Shown here piece after piece: positions 13,064-14,001 of a DNA stretch of 14,001 nucleotides; within the stretch, counting starts at the first letter, position 1; every line of letters begins with the position of its first letter. The notes below the pieces were generated by a model, which saw nothing but the letters and a program-made list of their open reading frames with translations, searched no databases and was not told the DNA's origin. The stretch covers positions 1-14,001 of the forward strand of contig CAJUEX010000068.1 of NCBI GenBank assembly GCA_910585715.1. Reading direction: 5' to 3'. The DNA is from an uncultured Lachnospiraceae bacterium (GTDB lineage Bacteria > Bacillota > Clostridia > Lachnospirales > Lachnospiraceae). The translations under genes were made by a program, and so were the position numbers.

Positions 13064-13753
13064 ATGAAACATGGTAAAAAATATAATGAAGCTGCCAAAC
13101 TGATTGACCGTGCAGTTCAATATGAAGCAGCAGAAGCAATTTCTCTTGCTAAGAAATCGGCTACAGCAAAATTTGACGAAACAATCGAAGTCCATATCAG
13201 GACAGGCTGCGACGGACGTCATGCAGAACAGCAGGTTCGTGGCGCAGTTGTGCTGCCGAACGGAACAGGTAAGACTGTAAAGGTTCTGGTGTTTGCTAAA
13301 GGTGATAAAATAAATGAAGCAGAAGCAGCAGGCGCAGATTTTGTAGGCGGCGATGAACTGATTCCAAAGATTCAGAATGATGGCTGGCTGGATTTTGACG
13401 TAGTAGTTGCCACACCTGACATGATGGGTGTTGTAGGACGTCTTGGTAAGGTACTTGGACCCAAAGGTTTAATGCCAAATCCAAAGGCCGGAACCGTTAC
13501 AATGGATGTTACAAAGGCTGTTAATGATATTAAAGCAGGTAAGATTGAATACAGACTTGATAAGTCTAACATCATTCATGTTCCTGTTGGTAAGGCTTCC
13601 TTTTCAGAGGAGCAGTTACAGCAGAACTTTGATGCTTTAATGGAAGCAATCGTAAAAGCAAAACCAAGTTCATTGAAGGGTCAGTATTTAAGAAGCATTA
13701 CCCTTACTTCTACAATGGGACCCGGAGTGAAGGTAAGCACAGCAAAATATTAA
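13064..13753 (+). CDS. rplA: Ribosomal protein uL1
   Basis: Product of 229 residues, standard length. The AAGGAGGT at 13048-13055 fixes the start at 13064. MKHGKKYNEAAKLIDR is the usual N-terminus; FDETIEVHIRTG, VRGAVVLPNGTGK, VVATPDMMGVVGRLGKVLGP and GLMPNPKAGTVT are the conserved blocks that contact the L1 stalk and its mRNA mimics. It forms the mobile stalk at the ribosomal E site and is the expected repressor at the two leaders described here. rplJ, the usual next gene, is not reached; a terminator and part of a foldback element follow instead. Confidence 0.97.
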   Translation: MKHGKKYNEAAKLIDRAVQYEAAEAISLAKKSATAKFDETIEVHIRTGCDGRHAEQQVRGAVVLPNGTGKTVKVLVFAKGDKINEAEAAGADFVGGDELIPKIQNDGWLDFDVVVATPDMMGVVGRLGKVLGPKGLMPNPKAGTVTMDVTKAVNDIKAGKIEYRLDKSNIIHVPVGKASFSEEQLQQNFDALMEAIVKAKPSSLKGQYLRSITLTSTMGPGVKVSTAKY

Positions 13754-13794
13754 TCAAAAAAAATCTGTTTTTGAAGAAAGCGGATTTATGTGAG

Positions 13795-13836
13795 AATTAC
13801 AAAAGAGCATGGCTTTTGCCATGCTCTTTTGTAATT
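13795..13836. terminator. Bidirectional intrinsic terminator after rplA
   Basis: A perfect 19-bp stem, AATTACAAAAGAGCATGGC (13795-13813) with 13818-13836, around a TTTT loop. A TTTT run within the right arm after the GC-rich GAGCATGGC core, mirrored by AAAA on the left, fits a terminator working in both directions. It suggests rplK-rplA transcripts end here rather than continuing into rplJL. Confidence 0.75.
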
Positions 13837-13879
13837 GTAATATTGTGGTTGGTCAAACTGTTGTATGCTGCTTTGCATA

Positions 13880-14001
13880 TGGATCACGGAAATCAATTTT
13901 AAGACGGCAGCTTTCAAAGCAGGCTCCGGGACGGGCTCCCCGCAAAGAATGATTTCTGAAGGAGCCCTTATAAAATCGCCGGTTCTTAGCGAGGTATTTT
14001 C
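13880..14001 (-). repeat. Long foldback element, copy C (inverted, cut by the right edge)
   Basis: Read on the minus strand from the right edge, 14001-13949 follows the 3' half of the core of copies A and B: GAAA, ACCTCGCTAAG, GGCG, TTTTATAAGGGCTCCTT and AGAAATCATT in the same order and spacing. It matches B at GGGCTCCTT where A differs. Beyond 13949 the arm sequence (TTTGCGGGGAGCCC and on) is unlike the arms of A and B. The 5' half and the other arm must lie beyond the window. The outer boundary near 13880 is only a guess. Confidence 0.7.

Overview
The window looks like chromosomal DNA of a low-to-moderate GC Firmicute, most likely a gut clostridium of the Lachnospiraceae type. This rests on strong AGGAGG-type ribosome binding sites, TATAAT promoters that often carry an extended TGn element, a four-cysteine L33, the order rpmG-secE-nusG-rplK-rplA, and the style of the cell-surface genes. 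No species can be named from the sequence alone.

Layout. (1) 1-1256, minus strand: the first 418 codons of a multi-spanning GT-C (family 39-like) glycosyltransferase that runs off the left edge. It is divergent from (2) 1384-4615, plus strand: a compact three-gene cluster of a DUF6020-like membrane glycosyltransferase, a DPM1-like family 2 glycosyltransferase (4-bp overlap) and a UDP-glucuronate decarboxylase that makes UDP-xylose. (3) 4729-5058: a small Xre-type DNA-binding protein with its own promoter. (4) 5179-6279: UDP-galactopyranose mutase. Together (1), (2) and (4) supply activated sugars and membrane transferases for a surface polysaccharide or glycosylated wall polymer. (5) 6495-8120: a stand-alone biotin-dependent carboxyltransferase, behind a promoter embedded in a perfect 17-bp palindrome. 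(6) 8438-9448: a CMP-sugar (NeuA-like) cytidylyltransferase fused to a HAD domain. (7) 9589-10899, minus: an orphan FliD-like protein. (8) 11500-13753: rpmG, secE, nusG, rplK and rplA, with two near-identical hairpin leaders before rplK and rplA that mimic the L1 site of 23S rRNA.

The least explained content is non-coding. Two ~215-bp palindromic elements (8129-8340 and 11129-11344) share a 102-nt core that is 93% identical. Each is enclosed by a 54-57-bp stem whose sequence differs between copies but changes in step on both arms. A third, inverted copy (about 13880 to the right edge) keeps the core but has quite different arm sequence. A 43-bp mini-palindrome (6288-6330) carries the same terminal sequence, and a long hairpin at 9473-9575 carries a short piece of the core edge. 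This looks like a dispersed family of foldback elements (MITE/REPIN-like) or a structured RNA; no matching known family is recognised here.
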